Shown piece after piece: positions 35,482 to 48,289 of a stretch of 64,000 bases of DNA (its first letter is position 1; every line of letters starts with the position of its first letter). The stretch covers positions 16,612,472-16,676,471 of the forward strand of contig NC_088871.1 of the NCBI RefSeq assembly GCF_032884065.1, given 5' to 3'. This DNA comes from Artemia franciscana (Eukaryota; Arthropoda; Branchiopoda; Anostraca; Artemiidae). Made by a program: the position numbers and the translations under genes. A model generated the notes under the pieces. The model made no database searches. It was not told the origin of the DNA and saw only the letters and a program-made list of their open reading frames with translations.

Positions 35482-38400
35482 TTAGCAACGTCTTGAATAT
35501 CCATACTCTTCCAACCAGCTAAGACCCTTCGAAGTATCTTCTTCTGGTATGTATTCTAAGCCGATCCATTTGTCATACTTCAAATCTTCTAAGAGTTTAA
35601 GAACATATTTGTAGTTCAATTCACCAATAGTGTTTGGTTCATGACGGTCAGGTACTTGTGCTATTTGAATGTGCTCTAAAACAAAGAGAGAATGACTTTA
35701 AAAGAGGGTGAAATAGAAGGCGAGAGAGAGACGGAGCCTTTTAGACTTTTTATACTAACATAGATAAAAAGAGAGAGCAAAGGTAAAGTAAATGGGAGAA
35801 AAACCCCTTTAAATAAAATAGGACCTTCAATACAAAAGCCACAGATAACTTGAGCATTAGAAAATATACGCTATTTATATTGTGTATTCAAGAAAACTAT
35901 TCAATACATGAAAATTGTATGGTGACCACTCAAGATCAAGTGAATAGCCTGTTTTAAAAGCATGGTTAGACATTGGGGAATACGAAATGGTAAGAAGTGT
36001 TAGATATTAGGGACTAAGAATACAACCTGTTGAAAACATCAATGCTAAAAGGCAGTTAAATATACGCCAATAGGGAAGATAATCAGATTTTTTTACAACT
36101 CCAGTTTAAAAGAGTACAAACAAGGATATGTAAAATGTATAAGAATACATTTATATATATACCAGTATATGGAAGAAGTTGTTTCAACTTTTGTGTAATG
36201 TTTCCTTCAATCTGCTGAAGATGAAATATATCCAGTTGTAATCTTAGGCTTGGCTTGTTTATCCTCTTTATAACATCCACGGCTAAAAAATTAAGATACC
36301 TTTCGTTATTATCAGGAAATAGCATGTACATTGATCACTGACTTTTATTAACAAACACCACTCGTTAGCAAAATAGGAGAACGGTTAATCGTATGTATTG
36401 TCAGCGAAAAGCAAGAAAAACAGAAAACAAAAAGAAGGAAAAAAGAAAATAGCCATCCTAATTCCATACCTCTTAATTCATTAATGGGGATATAATATGA
36501 AGCGTTGTTTGACTTTTTACTAGGTCCTCTAATAATAGAGTAGACTATAAGGGCAAATATATTCCTTGTGTTGTGATCTGGATGGTCTTCCAGATTTTGA
36601 AAAGAGACAAAGATTTTATCATTCAGAACTACGAAAAGGAGTACAACACCATGTGAATACTATAATATTGAAAAAGATTCTTTCAATGAATGTATGCTCA
36701 ACCATTCATTTTGATACTTACTATTGAGAAAACATTTCCAACATTATGGTGTCTATGCAACAGATTAGTGAAGTTAGGATATATTTTCCTTGCTGAGTTT
36801 TTGAACAAAGTGGGACAGAAAACGAGAGTATGCACTTTTATTTGCCTCAGGCGGCATAGTGCTGCAAAAAACTGTAAGTAGTAGTAGTAGTAGTAGTAGT
36901 AGAACTGTCCATAAAATTCCTGACATGTACTTACCCGACATATTACACAATTTATCAAACTAGATTAATGTTGTACAAAAAAATGAGGTATATTTAAGTT
37001 ACGAAGGAGTGATGAGATCATAATGAAATTTCATATTTAGAAGGACCTCGTAATTCAGATCTCTTACTTTAAATCCCGACCGGATTCAGTGTCGTTAGGG
37101 GAGGGGGGCATAAATCTTGGAAATGGCTTAGAGTGGAGAGATCAGGATAAAACTTGGTGGGAAGAATAAGCACAAGTCTAAGATACGTGACTGACATAGC
37201 CGGATCAGATCCTCTCTCTTTAGGGGAGTTGTGGGGAGGGAGGGGGGGTAATTTGGAAAAATAGAAAAAATGAGGTATTTTTAACTTAAGAACGGGTGAC
37301 CGGATCTTAATGAAATTTGATATTTATAAGGAAATCTTGTCTCCGAGATCTTATTTAAAATCCCGACTAGATCTTCTGACATTCGGGGGAGTTGGAGAGG
37401 AAAACCGGAAATCTTAGAAAACACTTAGAGTGGAGAGATTGGGATGAAACTTGGTGGGTAGAATAAGCAAATGTCATAGATACGTGATTGACGCAAACGG
37501 ACTGGATCTGCTCTCTTTGGCGAGTTAGGGTCCCGACCGGCATTAATCCTCTGATTTTCCTTTTAAATCGATCTATTGATTCTTAGAATTTTGCCAGAGC
37601 TCATGCCATATGAGCTCTTGGCTCTTCTGGCCTCGTCATAAGTGCCATATGATCTCTTAGCTCTTGTTTGAGGATGTTTTGAATCAATTAATGTTTCCTT
37701 GATCTCATTTCTGTGGTAAATCATTTCAGCAGAATGATTTTAAATTATTTAAATCTAAACTTTGTACTGAGTTTCCCTAACGGTTGTCCTTTACCTTTAA
37801 TACTCATGGCAATAATTTCTTGTAAAATTAAATAAAAAAAACAAGTTTTTTTACCTAAAAGTAAGGAGCGACATTAAAACTTAAAACGACCAGAAATTAC
37901 TTCGTATATGAAAGAGGCTGCTTCCTCATCAACGCCTCGCTCTTTACGCTAAAGTTTGACTCTTTCTCTCAATTCTTCTTTTTAAAACAGTAAAAAACTT
38001 TAGCGTAAAGAGCGGGGCGTTAATGAGGAAGCAGCCTCTTTCATATACGAAGTAATTTCTGGTCGTTTTAAGTTTTAATGTCGCTCCTTACTTTTAGTTA
38101 AAAAAACTTGCTTTTTTTATTTAATTTCTGGACGTTTTTGAATCAATGCATGTTTTGATTTTGGCTCTCCGCAGAGGAATAATTAAAACAAAATTTGCAT
38201 TTTTTTTTTGGCTAAATGGCTTTCTCATAATTTTGATCGAATGATTTTGAGAAAAAAGAGCGGGGGAGGAAGCCTAATTTTTTGGTTAATTAAAAAGGCA
38301 ACTAGAATTTTTAATTTTTTACGAATATTTTTATTAGTAAAAGATCTAGGTAACTTATAAATTAGCTTACGTAAAGAACTTTTGTATTCTCATATTTTTA

Positions 38401-41400
38401 TTACATATATGAGGGGGTTCGCCCCCTTGTCAGATCCTCGCTCTTTACACTAAAGCTTAAATTTTGTCCCAATTCATTAAGAATGACCCCAGAATCACAA
38501 AAGCCGTAGAATAAATAGTTGAAATTACTAAAAATACTTTAGCGTAAAGAGCGAGGTATTAGGAGGAGGTGAGCCCCTCAAATGGGTAATAATTTCTGTT
38601 TGTTTTAAGTTTTAATGCTGCTCCTTACTTCCAGCTGAAAGAACTTTTTCATATTTATTTTTTCATTGTTTTTTTTTTTAAATAATGCTAGTAAATCCTG
38701 CGCTCCCTTCATGGAGATTTTCTTCCCCCATGACAAACTATCGATGGAAAGTTCCCGCAGAATATCCCCCTCTTCTCAACCCCTCCCCCAACCAAAAAAA
38801 ATCCTCCTGAAAACGCCTGTACACTTCCCAATAACCATTACTATATGTAAGCACTGGTCAAAGTTTGTAACTTGTTGCCCCTCCCACGGGGACTGTGGGG
38901 GAGTAAGTCGTCCTCAAAGACATAGTTATAAGGTTTTTCGACTACGCTGAATAAAATGGCTATCTCAGAATTTTGATCCGTTGACTTTGGTAAAATAATT
39001 AGCGTGGGAGGGGGCCTAGGTGCCCTCCAATTTTTTGGGTCACTTAAAAAGGGCACTAGAACTTTTCATTTCCGTTAGAATGAGCCCTCTTGCAACATTC
39101 TAGGACAACTGGGTCGATACGATCACCCCTGGGAAAAAGAAAAAAAAAACAAAAAAACAAATAAACACGCATCCGTGATCTGCCTTCTGGCAAAAAATAC
39201 AAAATTCCACATTTTTGTAGATAGGAGCTTGAAAATTCTACAGTAGGGTTCTCTGATACGCTGAATCTGATGGTGTGATTTTCGTCAAGATTCTATGACT
39301 TCTAGGGGGCGTTTCCCCCTATTTTCTAAAATAACGCAAATTTTCTCAGGCTCGTAACTTTTGATGGGTAAGATTAAACTTGATGAAACTTATATATTTA
39401 AAATCAGCATTAAAATGCGATTCTTTTGATGTAGGTATTGGTATCAAAATTCCATTTTTTAGAGTTTTGGTTACTATTGAGCCGGGTCGCTCCTTACTAC
39501 AGTTCGTTACCACGAACTGTTTGATTTAGTCCATTGGTGTTTTGCATCATATGAGTTAGATCACATAAACTTTTTTTTAAATATTTAGTGTACCCAATCC
39601 CTTCCCATCAAAACAATCGTTGTTTGTTACGTTTATTACAGATCACCTCATTATTTTTTTTATCTATATTGGTGTCTTTTGTGTCAAGGAAAAAAGTAAG
39701 AAGCAGTTGAATATTTATTTCGTCTTCTGTAAAACTTGTATTTATCACCATAAAAAGTACACAAGCGGAGCCAAACATATAGACTTTCAATCAATCAGAA
39801 CTGTTCTAAAAGTCACGCATCAAAATCAGTTTGGCTCACCCAATAAAGTTGAAAGATTTTTTCCATTATTAAAATGAAGATCTGCAAAATTAGGTACCTG
39901 TTTTAAAGCTGTTCATGAAGTAACCAGGAACCGTCCTATTATTAATTGGTTCAATCAATCCAATGAGTCTCTCTTCTTCAAGGAGATCTGCCGCCAGACT
40001 GAGATTCTCAAAATAAATGTCAGACATAGCAGAGTCAACAATCTTTGAGGAGAATATCTTTCCAGACATCACATGGATCCTGTAGCATGTTCAAATTAGA
40101 AATCATGTTTTGTTTTTTTAAGGTGTCAACAGCAACATGGTGACATGAAGATATAAAAAAGATAAGTTAAAAACTATATATATATATATTCTTAATTATT
40201 TAAAGAATAATCATTATTACAATTGTTCATGCTCCTATACAATGATTGAATATGTTAGATGAAGCACATAATAGTATATAGTAAATGATAAAAGTAATGC
40301 AATAAGAGCCATGGCAATATCCCTACAATAAATATTACAGTAAAATATCAAGATTCCAAAAAACTATAAGAAGGCGCTTAAAACTTTTGGATGTTGTTTG
40401 ATTTAAATACAAAGACAGGCAGATTCACTGTTTCTTTGTCTAAATTATCCCAGTTGGGAGTAAAATAAATGTCGAATTTTGGAAACTCTTTCATATAATA
40501 GTGCATAATTATGTCATTTACTCAATAGAATAGGACAAATAGGCTCTAACAAAATATCATTATCTCAATGAAGTCATAGCTTGGATTTAAGCTTGCATTC
40601 CTAAGCCCTTCCTGCATAACTCATAACAGTTAGAGCTACCGCTTTTCAAAGTTTGAAATTAAACTAGTTATTTTTTTTGGGAGATAGCCTTCATAATATA
40701 TCTTCAGTTTCTTTATTTTGAACAAAAGAATTGTTATAAAAAGAAATAGATTGTTCATAATAGTAGAAAGTGAATACATACTTTTATAATAGAATGAATA
40801 TTTTCTATCTGCAAGAGGGATTACAGAAGCTTATTGTATTCTCAAGCCAATAAAGACACTTAACTGGAAAATATAAGCAACTGAATTCTTGTTGGGACAC
40901 CAATAAAAATGTAATTAAAAAGCAACAAGTGTTGTTGCTTGTTGGCCTAAAAGCCTTTTTGACAAAGAATTATACATTTCTCACCTTTTGCACTTTAATG
41001 CTTTTGCATAAGAAATTGCTTTTTCTAGGCTTTCTCTAAATTCTTTTTCTCTTCCAGGCAGAGCTGCAAACCCCAGTTGACCCTCATTTCCTGAAAATGA
41101 AATCAATTTTATGTCTACTGCCAAGCACTCAAATAGATTAATTCTTTTTTAGGAGGTGGGCAGTGCATGTATGCAGAAGTGTTTTCACATGGGAGCTAAG
41201 CTTAAGAAGAAATTGCTTTTTCTAGGCTTTCTCTAAATTCTCTCTGTTCCTAAAGTCTTTCCTTTGGTACATTCATTTTTCAAATGTTACAGTTTTCTAG
41301 GATTCTTACATGTTTTTGGGATTCCAGGGATGAGAGGATGCAGCTTCCCATCTTTCCTTACATGCATCCAAAACTGCTGGTGACAGATCACATTTTATCA

Positions 41401-44400
41401 AGAAAAATCAACTGTACTTATTTATGAGAGAGCATTAAAATATAAACTAAGGATGTGTGAAGTTGAGGTCATGGATAAAATTGCTTAAGATGTAGTTAGA
41501 TGGCATAATAGTAAAACATTGTACTGGCATGTTGATAAATCAAGAGGGAGTAGTCATACTGGACCTGTCCCAGTTAAAGACAGGAAAGGGGTTACAATTA
41601 ACAAGAAGGAAAGAGTTACAGTAATCAGCTGTTGTAAATGAAGTTATGAAAAAAAGAACTTTTACACAATTTAATTCTGTTTCCTTCTCTGTCATCAAAA
41701 GAACATCTAAACAATTTGTTCCTTGTATCTGAAACTCATCCTTATCTCTTAACTGGTAGCTTTACAGTGCAAAACATAATGAAATATCTCCTACAAGCAA
41801 AATCTTTTTCCCTAAATTCAATATTATTTGTGTGTACCAATCTTCTAAAAAGGTTGAATAGCCTTTATGCCTACATTTTTCATTGCAGGGAACACAGGCA
41901 GGGTACTTTTCTCTTAACTTCTTTGCTCTGATAAGGGTATTTTTAGATGTTATACTTTTTTCCTCATTCTTGTTGTTGAAGTTTAGGTTTTGATGAGTTT
42001 GAGCAACAGGTCATATGCATTTGTATCAATCATTTATTCTGTGCCTTCTACAATCACTAGCTTGCTTGGGTGTCACATCAGTTAATATTCACTGAACCAG
42101 ATCATGCATCACTTATCAGGCTATTGGTATAGGGTTATTCACCAGCAGCAAATCCCTGCATTATAAACAGAAATCAGTGTAATTCAGCTGTGATTTATCA
42201 TACAGAATATTAGATACATATACAACACGATTAAAGTAAATAATGCAAATATATGTTATTCCTGTCAGACTTGTCCAAATATAAAAATCTAAGTAGATAA
42301 AATATTGATAACAAAAATGGATAAAATATTAGATGTGATGAGTTAAATGAACTAATGTAGGATTAAGAAAAAATCATCTTATAGAAAATGAACCAAACCA
42401 GTAGTCTTAACAAATCTGCCTAAAAGGTTTGTGCTTAGTCATCTAGCCCAAGGAGACATGTCATGTCAAAGAACAGAATGCATTATGAATGCCTTCTCAA
42501 AGCAATTCCATGTTATTTTTCCTCTCTTTTTCATATTTTCTACAGTTGAAGATGATGTGATGTGTATCTTTATACACTCAACAAGTGTTGCAGTTAGGGG
42601 ATGGGGTGATTTTTGAATGGAACACTGATGATTTTTTTTTGCATGGCCACATCAAAGGCAAAATAGGCAGATATAAAGGATGCAAGATGTGAGGCACATT
42701 TCTGTTGATGGCTGCTTATAATAACACAAATCTAGGAACTGGTTAGGGAAAGAATAGGAACTGGTTAGGGAAGGAATGGAGCCAAGCCACTTTATCCTTC
42801 AAAATCTTTGAGCTGATTGAGGACAAACAGTAGAAAAGAGACAGGCTCTGGGAGGGCATAACTACTGCTCAGCTGTATTTTTTTCTGTCTTTGAGCCACC
42901 TGTGTAAATTTAAATGTAGTCTTGATATTCTTCTGACTATCCCAAGAATAAATTTTCATCAGTGCTTTGAGAAGGCCCTTCTTTTTTGCAATGCTGATCT
43001 TGACAATAATCAATTCCCAAATTCCTTTGGAGGCACTAGGAAAAACATCATCCAAATTAACAGTCAACCTGCCATTCTCCATGGATTCTTCCATGCCAGG
43101 AAGGCAAAAGAATATCTGGTAAGAGGGCTTTTCTGTTGGTTTAAAGTGAACAGCATCTATCAAATATACTTTGCATACTATAAAATAAAATTTATTGTTT
43201 TGTATGTATCCAAGGGTATGATTGCAGAATAGTATCTCTCTATAGGGAGACATGCTAGAACAAAAAGACAGCCATTTTTAGATTACTAATATGTTTTTTT
43301 ATTTATTGTTAAAAATGCATTTGCAACATTTCATCCCAGCTTTTACAAATAAGAGCATGAAATTAGCAATCTATAAATGCCTCCCTTTTTGGTTTTAGTA
43401 TTTCTCCTTCTAGAACTACTATTCAGCAAATTTACCTACCCTAGAGCAAGTTTCATAGCAATATATTTGAGGAAAATCCAGAAACAGACAAATTTTGGTA
43501 AAATTCTAATTAATTGACTTTGTGCTATCTCTGAAAGGGTTCAGGTTAGGAAAATGAAACTTTCAGGGATGGGTCTACAGGCTCAATTTGTATTATTTAA
43601 TTAAATTAATTAATAAATTTTTATTATTTATTAACAATGCTTCTTGACTACTAAGGTCCCTGCATCAGCCCTGCAGCATGATTTGATCTCTGGGTCCTGT
43701 ATTACCAAGCTAAAGTCAAATCCACTGCACCACCATGGGACTCTACAGGCTCAAGTATGTCCCAGGAAGGTATTTTAAAGTACCCAAGGGTCCTGAAATT
43801 TGCCTACATGACAGGTATGTGCCTATTGAAATTTTGACAAAACAATGTTTTACCTTAATTTTCAGATACTAGTTGCTTTTTCTCTGCCTTTAGTTCTGAA
43901 AATGCAATTCCTGTTATTTGAGTAGAATTTTGAGTCATATCAATGTTTTTTTTTTCAAAATTTCAGAAATGTATTTGCACATCTTTAAAACCTTATAAAA
44001 TAGAATTGAGCAAAGCTGTGAAGCTGAAAACAATTTTGTTGTACTTCAATTAAGCAGAAGATCTATTTTGCAAGGTTTCACTTTTATAACACATATATTT
44101 TTAAAGGTCAGGGCCCTCTGGAGGGAGAAGGAGTGGAGGTAGTTGCTTCAAAATACCTTCCTGGGACAAACTTAAGTCTGTAGATTCATCCCTGAAAGTT
44201 TCATTTTCCTAACCTAAACCCTTTCTGAGATAGCAAGAAGTCAATTAACAAGAATTTTACCCAAATTTTTGTCTGAAATGTATGCTGAATAGCTTAGTTA
44301 ATTCTTAGCACTGATAAATAGCTTAGATATTAAGTAGGGTATATTATTGCAAGCATAACCTACTGCACCCTAACATAAAATATATACTGAACAGTAGCTA

Positions 44401-44682
44401 TAAAATATATATTCTTCTTTATCAATGCTGGAAAAACTTGTTAATAGGCTGAAACGGATGCATTTTGGATAATACAAACAAGAGACCTGGAAATGTATTT
44501 ATCAGTTCAAGAGACATTTTATATTTTTCTTTAACATCATGTAAATCCTCTAGAGGAGCTTCGTAAGGGAAAGCAACCTCAAACGCATGAAATCCAGCTT
44601 TTCCAGCTGCCTCTATTCTTGCCTTAAGAGTTTCATGCTCTGTAAACATCATAGAAAGATTGGCACAAAATTTGAGAGCCAT
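35482..44682 (-). CDS. Hydroxypyruvate isomerase (five exons, complete)
   Basis: HYI interconverts hydroxypyruvate and tartronate semialdehyde and belongs to the xylose-isomerase-like TIM-barrel family. Exons (all GT-AG): 44487-44682, 40985-41090, 39898-40079, 36163-36282 and 35482-35675. They sum to 798 nt, or 265 residues plus TAA, against about 277 in human and 258 in E. coli. Phases join cleanly throughout. Landmarks: MALKFCANLS start; LINTFPG 60-66; LGFAALPGR 71-79; IHVMSGK 102-108; catalytic GLIEPIN with Glu144; LQLDIFH with Asp179 and His182; AQVPDRHEPNTIGELNY with His213; GLEYIPEEDTSEGLSWL with Glu242. These match the two conserved Glu and the metal-ligand positions of the family. In-frame ATGs exist slightly upstream, but the family starts at M-x-L-x-F-x-A-N-L-S, so 44682 is chosen. 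Introns 1 and 3 carry transposons. No defect was found. Confidence 0.93.
36876..36901. repeat. (AGT)n microsatellite
   Basis: About eight AGT triplets in HYI intron 3. Confidence 0.9.
36985..37690 (-). repeat. ~280-bp tandem repeat family, inverted copy in HYI intron 3
   Basis: The minus strand shows the same unit as 25.4-27.3 kb: 'ccaagatttc', the C-run, 'tcattaagatc.ggtcaccc', 'agagagcagatcc'. It ends with the same 'aagagctc..atggcac..atga' block. About two units are present. Confidence 0.75.
37815..39526 (+). repeat. Hairpin-ended interspersed repeat, copy 3 (longest)
   Basis: The most complete copy. It has the 5' palindrome (37828-38125), a second inverted motif using 'taaagagcgaggtatta', a body shared with copies 1 and 2 ('acactggtcaaagtttgtaa', 'gtcacttaaaaagggcacta', 'ctcgtaacttttgatgggta'), and the terminal hairpin ACAGTTCGT-TACC-ACGAACTGT then TTGAT. 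No ORF. It lies in HYI intron 3. Confidence 0.85.
37828..38125. repeat. ~298-bp palindrome
   Basis: Inverted arms of about 130 bp meet around 'gactctttctctcaattctt'. The arms share 'aaaacgaccagaaattact', including a change (gac for gaa) present in both arms. That symmetric change suggests arm homogenisation. Confidence 0.9.
42792..43253 (-). other. Unrecognised 153-codon open frame in HYI intron 1
   Basis: Open for 153 codons, with a protein-like stretch (NGRLTVNLDDVFPSASKGIW, then KGLLKALMKIYSWDSQKNIK). I recognise no domain. It lies on the same strand as HYI and inside its first intron, so it could be a transposon remnant or chance. Confidence 0.3.
43497..44261. mobile_element. MITE with 8-bp TSD, copy 2, carrying a SINE
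   Basis: The ends read GGTAAAATTCTAATTAATTG and, inverted, GGTAAAATTCTTGTTAATTG. The 8-bp duplication CAAATTTT lies at 43489-43496 and 44262-44269. The interior is in the opposite orientation to copy 1 at 29218-29843 and is interrupted by a SINE with its own duplication. It lies in HYI intron 1. Confidence 0.85.
43587..43741 (-). mobile_element. tRNA-derived SINE inserted in the MITE
   Basis: About 155 bp flanked by the exact 13-bp duplication TCTACAGGCTCAA (43574-43586 and 43742-43754). On the minus strand it begins GAGTCCCATGGTGGTGCAGTG (an A-box-like region), then a B-box-like AGATCAAATC. It ends in an AT-rich tail of TTAAT/AATAA repeats. An Arg- or Asp-type tRNA head is possible, but I cannot assign it. 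Confidence 0.8.
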
Positions 44683-44837
44683 GTCTAAAGTCAAATGCAT
44701 TTGCGAAAACAGCGCCATCAATTAAATAGCAAATGTGAGCCATCCATCGCACACTTACCTATATATAACGTATGTGGATAAATTGTACACATTTGTGTAT
44801 ATTACACATCTTTTTACTTGTGCAAACAAAGAAAATT

Positions 44838-45285
44838 TTCCACATAATCCCTCCCCTCAAGTCCTCCCCCAGCCAAAAAATCCCCTGAAAACGTCTGGAC
44901 ACTTCCCAATAACCATTTCTATATGTAAACACTCTTTAAAGTTTTTAACTTGCAGCCACTCCCAAGGGGACTGTGGGGGAGTAAATCGTTCTCAAAGACA
45001 TAGTTACTAGGTTTTTCGACTGTGTTGAATAAAATGGCTATCTCAGAATTTTGATCTGGCGACTTTGGGAAAAAATGAGCGTGTGAGAGAGCATAGGCGT
45101 CCTCCAATTTTCTGGTCACTTAAAAAGGGCACTAGAATTTTTAATTTCCGTTAGAATGAGTCCTCTCAAGACATTCTAGGACCATTAAGGGGTGTTTTCA
45201 CCTATTTTATAAAATAAGTCAAATTTTCTCAGGCTCGTAACTTTTGATGGGTAAGACTAAACTTGATGAAACTTATATATTTAAC
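44838..45285 (+). repeat. Hairpin-ended repeat, fragment 4, upstream of HYI
   Basis: Shares the central body with copies 1-3 ('ccctgaaaacgtctg.acacttcccaataacc', 'tcgtaacttttgatgggtaa') but lacks both ends and has an internal deletion. It begins about 155 bp upstream of the HYI start codon. Confidence 0.8.
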
Positions 45286-45860
45286 CAAAATCATATTTTT
45301 TGAGGATATTTCTCTCTTTTGTATCTCCTACCCTAGAATACGCTTGTGTTTGACATCCTGGCATCTCCAGTGAACTGTCAGACATAGCAAAGGCAGTTGA
45401 AAAAAGGCACCTAAGAACTATTTTCAACGAGGGTAAAGTGCCGTACATTTCCCTTTTTCGGAGAGCACAAATTCCCTTGCGTTTTGCCCAAAATGTCGTA
45501 AATTACCCTTGAGCTACTTCTCTTTTCCCTAGTGAACGTTTACCCCAACCCTCCCTCCCGAACTCACTCCACGTTCTGTTTCAATAAAAATCCCCCTTCT
45601 TGCCCCAATAAGAGTTTCCACAGAAAGACATAGAATTGCAAACTTTTTAATTCTTACTAGCTAGATTTTTGTTTAAATTTGTTTTCTCTGTTTTAATTTT
45701 ACGATTTTTGTCGTTTGACTTTTTTTATTGCTTGCAATTTTATGATTTTTCGACATTAACCATTTCTTAAATTTTTGCATTTTTTTTTTTTTCTTTGTAC
45801 TGACACTAAAGTGTGAATTCGGCCATTTTAAGCTTGTGATAGCCACTTTGTTGAAATAAA
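45286..45860 (+). mobile_element. LINE 3'-end fragment
   Basis: Shifted plus-strand frames read LEYACV...HPGISSELSD, then an arginine-rich stretch, then LAPIRVSTERHRIANFLI. This is the order seen at the C-terminus of CR1/L2-like LINE proteins. It is heavily decayed. Confidence 0.55.
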
Positions 45861-46739
45861 TCTTATTTCTGAAAGCTGATTTTGTTTTAATAAATCATTA
45901 TTAATGTATTTTTCTTACTGAATAAGTAAAATAAGTAAAAATCTATGTCAAGGAACTCCATGGCAATCTTTCATCTCACAAGAAAAAAAAATGGCTGAAA
46001 GCTACTTTAGAATATATGCCAAAACGAATTTCTAGAAAAACGAAGCTGAAAATTTATGCTGCTACATATTAGACATTATCCTTAATATTGGTTGATCTTA
46101 TTTTTTTCCTGTTCTCTACCCTTTGAAAAGCTAAGCAAAGGTAAATTAAAGAAGAAATTTGCTACAAAAAATCTAGATTGTATCTAGTTGATAAGTCTAT
46201 TTGGCGAGGCAAAGAATTAAGATCTGAATAGAGCGGGGGGGAGTTCCTGCACAGTTTTGTCCACTACAGGTTAATTTGTGCTGCCAAAGCTTGTCTGTAA
46301 TGATAAATGATTTTGCTGATTAGACTAGTAATAAATTAGGGCAAAGTTAGGTTGCTAGAAAATCGAACATGTGCATAGCTTTACTTACCTGGATAGCATC
46401 TAGCAAAGACAGTGAAGATACAAAAACCAGAATAGTCAAGACAGAGGATGGTATCCCCAGTTAAAAAAAAAGTTTAGAAGACTAGGAAAATAAGTTTTCT
46501 AACTGAGAGTGAAAAATTCGAAGAAACAGGATTGATAACGGTTAAATATGCTATTGAAACGATAGCACTTTGAAAGACTGAGGACAATTTTGTAAATGTC
46601 TTCCAGCAAAATTGTTTAATAAATGTTTTAGAAAATCGCTTGACTGATTGTATATCAATAAGTAAGTTATAAGAACAATGAAATTCAATCCCACTTTTTA
46701 AGGTTATAATTCTTAAAAAAAAAGTTATAATAGATTGGT
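45861..46739. other. No gene recognised
   Basis: AT-rich DNA between two LINE remnants. Confidence 0.45.
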
Positions 46740-47359
46740 TACGTTTTGTGGATTGAACTAAACGCTGGTCATCCCAGATTCGGATGGGAGGAAGTTAAAG
46801 GAAAATATTTAATGGAACTTCGAAAGAAAGGGGGAAAAGTTTTGGCGTTGAATAGGTCGATGAGGAGCGTGTGCAGTTATGCTAGAGCTCAGCAGCATGG
46901 TGCAGCTGTGACTTTTTAGTAGCTGCAGTAGTATTAGGCTGATCATTTAGTCCGTATCGCGCTATTTAATCTATTTAGTAGCGATAACCACTATCTAGGC
47001 TATTCAGGGAACATTTCCAGGGAAAGAATGGCTGTTTCTGGATATCATGGCTCTACTATGATACCTCACAAAGTTACTTTATAAGAAAGAAGAATTCAAA
47101 AAGGTGTTTTATTAGAAAGAAAAAAGAATGAAAATTTAATCCATAGTAACTTCGTTATTGTTCGTGGGGAGGTTGCAGGTATTCTGAGTCAGTTGGGTAA
47201 ATTTTGGTCTGATAGATAACCAGTAAAGCAAGAAGTAGATGAATTCATTATTTTTTTTTGCTGAAAGTAAGGTTTTCATGAAATATACTTTTTAGGCTCA
47301 TAAGAGCGACCGTGAAATGTCGGTCGGTCCAGTTCTTTAAATAATTCAATGTGCAATCG

Positions 47360-47620
47360 TAGGGAATTTTAATTGCGATTTAAATGAAGCAGGCTCCGAA
47401 CTATCTATGAGGACTTGTCCGATTAAAAGCCGTTTAGGTGATTTTTTTTATACTGTTGATAAAGAATCTGTTTTTACTTATATACACACATCCTCCCATA
47501 CATCGAACCTGGATCATTTTACAGCTTCCTCTGATCTTTTTTTAACTGGGGGGAAAGTCGTGTGCGAATTCCAGCTTTCAGACCATCTTCCAATAACTTC
47601 TTCTTTCCGGATAGTAAAGT
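47360..47620 (+). pseudogene. LINE AP-endonuclease C-terminal part
   Basis: GNFN (the GDFN-type Asp/Asn pair) is followed about 60 codons later by SDHLPI, the catalytic SDH motif of AP endonucleases. It continues in frame into the linker before the Helitron. Confidence 0.7.
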
Positions 47621-48200
47621 TGGTTCCTTATTCCATCCATTGTAATATCCGCCTTTTACATATATATCATCACTTTCCTGACATTGAGATACAGCATTGT
47701 TTGGATGTATATTTATGCGGAAATTTGTTATGCGCTTCGTTTTGCGGAAGATCAAGCAGTTCCTCTTCGTATAGTTCCTAAGGGTATTGTTGTCGGTTGG
47801 TCTTCAAATCCTGAACTTGTTTCCTTTTTCCACCGCGCAAAATTTTGGTTTTCGTTATGGAAAAACTGTGGTTGTCTGAAAACTGGTATCCTAAATGATC
47901 TGCGGGTTCCTCAAAAAGAATATTTTCAAAAGCTCTCACAATTAATAGGAAAAATCTCATAAATATTAATTCTGCTGGGGCATGGTTAGACCGGAATTAT
48001 CTTTTCAGAATGGTTTCACAAACGCGGGTTGATGCTTCCTCTTCTTATGCTTCTAATATTTCAGATAATGAATGGTGTATCTCTATATATAAAAATAAGT
48101 TGTTTGTTTGTGTGTCTGTCTGTCGACTGACGTCGTGTTTGTCCGCATATGACGTCTGAATTATTTCATCATATACCAATTCAAAAACGAATGTATTCAA

Positions 48201-48280
48201 GCCGAAGTAGCTGAATTGGTAAAGCGTTATGTTCCAGGTTCTAGGTCTGAGAGGTTCCAGGTTCGGACCTTGGCTTTAGC
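48201..48280 (+). pseudogene. tRNA-like module inside the Helitron
   Basis: An A-box-like TAGCTGAATTGGTAAAGC and a B-box-like GGTTCGGACC are enclosed by GCCGAAG...CTTTAGC, which pair 6/7 as an acceptor stem. The anticodon arm does not fold normally, so this is not a working tRNA. The A-rich array follows directly, as in a SINE tail. Confidence 0.55.
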
Positions 48281-48289
48281 GTTAATACA

